Source of the DNA: Mayfieldus sp038329895
Lineage (GTDB): Bacteria > Actinomycetota > Thermoleophilia > Solirubrobacterales > 70-9
DNA: 6,630 bases
Assembly (NCBI GenBank): GCA_038329895.1
Contig: JBBQNM010000088.1
Location: 1 to 6,630 of the forward strand
Direction: 5' to 3'
Shown here: one piece after another, positions 5,447 through 6,630 of the stretch
Layout of the letters: each line of letters begins with the position of its first letter
Position numbering within the stretch: the first letter of the stretch is position 1
Notes under the pieces: generated by a model
What the model saw: only the letters and a program-made list of their open reading frames with translations
Databases searched by the model: none
What the model was told of the DNA's origin: nothing
Made by a program: the position numbers and the translations under genes

Positions 5447-5463
5447 TCCTACGTTGTGTAGGT
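5447..5463. promoter_or_regulatory. BlaI-type operator, site 5 (M23 peptidase gene)
   Basis: TCCTAC-GTTGT-GTAGGT, a perfect 5-bp inverted repeat (CCTAC/GTAGG) with the 5-nt spacer. It lies 40 bp upstream of the peptidase ATG (5504) and 83 bp from the blaI-side operator, so the two could act separately or together across the divergent region. Confidence 0.7.
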
Positions 5464-5503
5464 CCGGCAGAGATGTGACAGCACCATCCTCGCCGGACGC
5501 TGA

Positions 5504-6630
5504 ATGGCTCGGTCGGAGCAGCAAACCTTTCGTTTTGGCGGGCGCCCTTGCGCAGATGTCGCAATGGGCGCGCTGTTGAGCGTGCTCTGCGTGCTGCTCC
5601 TGCAGGCGACTCCTGCGACCGCCCAGAACCTGCAGTCCAAACTCGACACCAAAAAGGCGCAGCTCGACCAGGTGCGCGGCAAGAAGGGCGTCCTGACGAC
5701 GGCCATCTCGCACTACAGCAACCAGATCAACCTGCTCGAAGGACAGGTCGCAGCGCTGCGAAACCGCGAGGCCGCGGTGCAGCAGAAGCTCGCCGTAAAG
5801 CAGGCCCAGCTCGAACGCGCTCTGGCCAAGCTGAAGAAGGAGAAGGCGCATCTTCGGTTGCTGCGGGGGCATCTGAAGCGGGCTCTGATCGGCCTGCGGC
5901 AGCGGCTCGTCTCGATGTATGAGTCGGGGAGCCCTGACATCCTCACGGTGATCCTCAACTCCGACGGTTGGTCGGATCTAGTCACGCGAACCGAGTACCT
6001 GAACAGTCTCCAAAACCAGGACCAGCTGCTAGTTAATCGGGTGCGCGACCTGCGCGATCAGACAAAGGCAACGGTGGAGCGGCGACGCGCCGCCAAGGAC
6101 CGCATCCAAGCTGCGCGCGACGCGATCGCCGCTCAGAAGGCGCAGCTTGAGCAGACCCGCAGCTCACTTGAGACTCGCCAGAGCGATCTGACTGTGGCGC
6201 GCAGCCAACGACAGCACGCACTGTCGAGGATCAACGGCCAAGAACGGGCTATTGGGGAGGACGTCTCCAGCCTCCAGGGCCAGATTCAACGACAGATCAG
6301 CCAGGCCTCCTCGGTTACCCCATTGCCCGCCGGGCCGATCCGCGGCGGCTCGAGTGGCCTGATCTGGCCGGTGAACGGTCCGATCACCTCCTGCTTTTGC
6401 ATGCGCTGGGGCCGGATGCACGAGGGGATCGACATCGCGGCCGCAGAGGGAACGCCGATCCGCGCCGCCGCTTCAGGGCAGGCCGTCCTCGCCGCCTACA
6501 CCGGCGGCTATGGCAACTACACCTGCATCGATCACGGCGGCGGGCTTTCGACCTGCTACGCGCACCAATCCGGTTACGCGGTCTCCGCTGGGGAGAGCGT
6601 CGGTCAGGGCCAGGTGATCGGCTACGTCGG
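5504..6630 (+). CDS. M23-family peptidase (murein hydrolase/EnvC-like), N-terminal part; 3' end outside window
   Basis: An open frame of 375 codons runs off the right edge. From ATG 5504, which follows an in-frame TGA directly, residues 21-40 are a hydrophobic signal sequence ending ATPATA-Q. Residues about 42-270 are a long Lys/Arg/Gln/Leu-rich coiled coil, as in EnvC/NlpD-type hydrolases. A short Pro/Gly linker leads into the M23 (LytM) domain from about 285 (GLIWPVNGPIT). The zinc ligands are in MHEGID (His306, Asp310) and a catalytic His is in CYAHQS (His354); the second zinc His in the usual HLHFE lies beyond the window. The usual S-P-F-G of these domains is SCFC (two cysteines). The product should be exported and cut, or regulate cutting of, peptidoglycan cross-bridges. 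ATG 5564 would also give a short signal peptide; neither start has a strong ribosome-binding site. A dyad operator at 5447-5463 links it to the BlaI-type repressor. Confidence 0.88.
   Translation, partial: MARSEQQTFRFGGRPCADVAMGALLSVLCVLLLQATPATAQNLQSKLDTKKAQLDQVRGKKGVLTTAISHYSNQINLLEGQVAALRNREAAVQQKLAVKQAQLERALAKLKKEKAHLRLLRGHLKRALIGLRQRLVSMYESGSPDILTVILNSDGWSDLVTRTEYLNSLQNQDQLLVNRVRDLRDQTKATVERRRAAKDRIQAARDAIAAQKAQLEQTRSSLETRQSDLTVARSQRQHALSRINGQERAIGEDVSSLQGQIQRQISQASSVTPLPAGPIRGGSSGLIWPVNGPITSCFCMRWGRMHEGIDIAAAEGTPIRAAASGQAVLAAYTGGYGNYTCIDHGGGLSTCYAHQSGYAVSAGESVGQGQVIGYV

Noticed and set aside
3924..5463. Assigning the system as beta-lactamase (bla) or copper (cop) regulation by name
   Set aside because: No beta-lactamase, penicillin-binding sensor domain or copper ATPase is in the window.
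5345..5872. Minus-strand open frame of 175 codons across the blaI upstream region and M23 gene start
   Set aside because: Antisense shadow of the Leu/Gln/Lys coiled coil of the peptidase; it would also cover both operators.
1..6630. CRISPR array, tRNA/rRNA, insertion sequence or phage attachment site
   Set aside because: No regularly spaced direct repeats, cloverleaf, rRNA segment, transposase or terminal inverted repeats seen on either strand.

Overview
The window is GC-rich with closely packed genes. It most resembles a high-GC actinobacterium, possibly Thermoleophilia/Solirubrobacterales. That guess rests on the style of the M23 peptidase (long coiled coil, then a Cys-containing LytM-type domain), the CcmG-like thioredoxin remnant, the TTG/GTG starts and the overall composition. 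It is inference; there is no rRNA or other marker in the window.

Layout, left to right: (1) the 3' end of a plus-strand class I SAM methyltransferase, followed by a strong GC hairpin terminator (214-245); (2) a long minus-strand series running right to left: blaI-type repressor (5338-4940), M56 metallopeptidase (4943-3978, overlapping blaI by 4 nt), a CPVC-motif membrane protein (3920-3378), a divergent Lgt paralogue (3374-2544), a TlpA/CcmG-type thioredoxin gene broken by several frameshifts (about 2543-1914), a small membrane-protein ORF interrupted by an in-frame TGA (1884-1672), a secreted/membrane-anchored His/Met-rich 98-residue protein (1570-1274) and a GNAT acetyltransferase (1207-434); (3) a plus-strand M23 peptidase gene divergent from blaI, starting at 5504 and running off the right edge.

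The main result is a repeated 17-bp dyad, TCCTAC-N5-GTAGGA (with variants), found five times and only in front of genes: before GNAT (1213-1229), the His/Met-rich protein (1587-1603), the CPVC protein (3924-3940), blaI (5348-5364) and the M23 peptidase (5447-5463). BlaI/MecI/CopY repressors are known to bind TAC...GTA dyads, so these look like the operators of one local regulon controlled by the BlaI-type repressor, with the M56 protease as its likely inactivator. The M56 protein lacks the extracellular penicillin-binding sensor domain of BlaR1, so the inducing signal is unknown. The regulon members (thiol/redox-type membrane protein, lipoprotein-transferase paralogue, thioredoxin remnant, His/Met-rich exported protein, murein hydrolase) suggest an envelope, thiol or metal stress response.

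The middle of the putative operon is damaged: three apparent frame changes in the thioredoxin gene and one stop in the next small ORF, while the flanking genes are intact. This is either genuine local decay or local sequence error.
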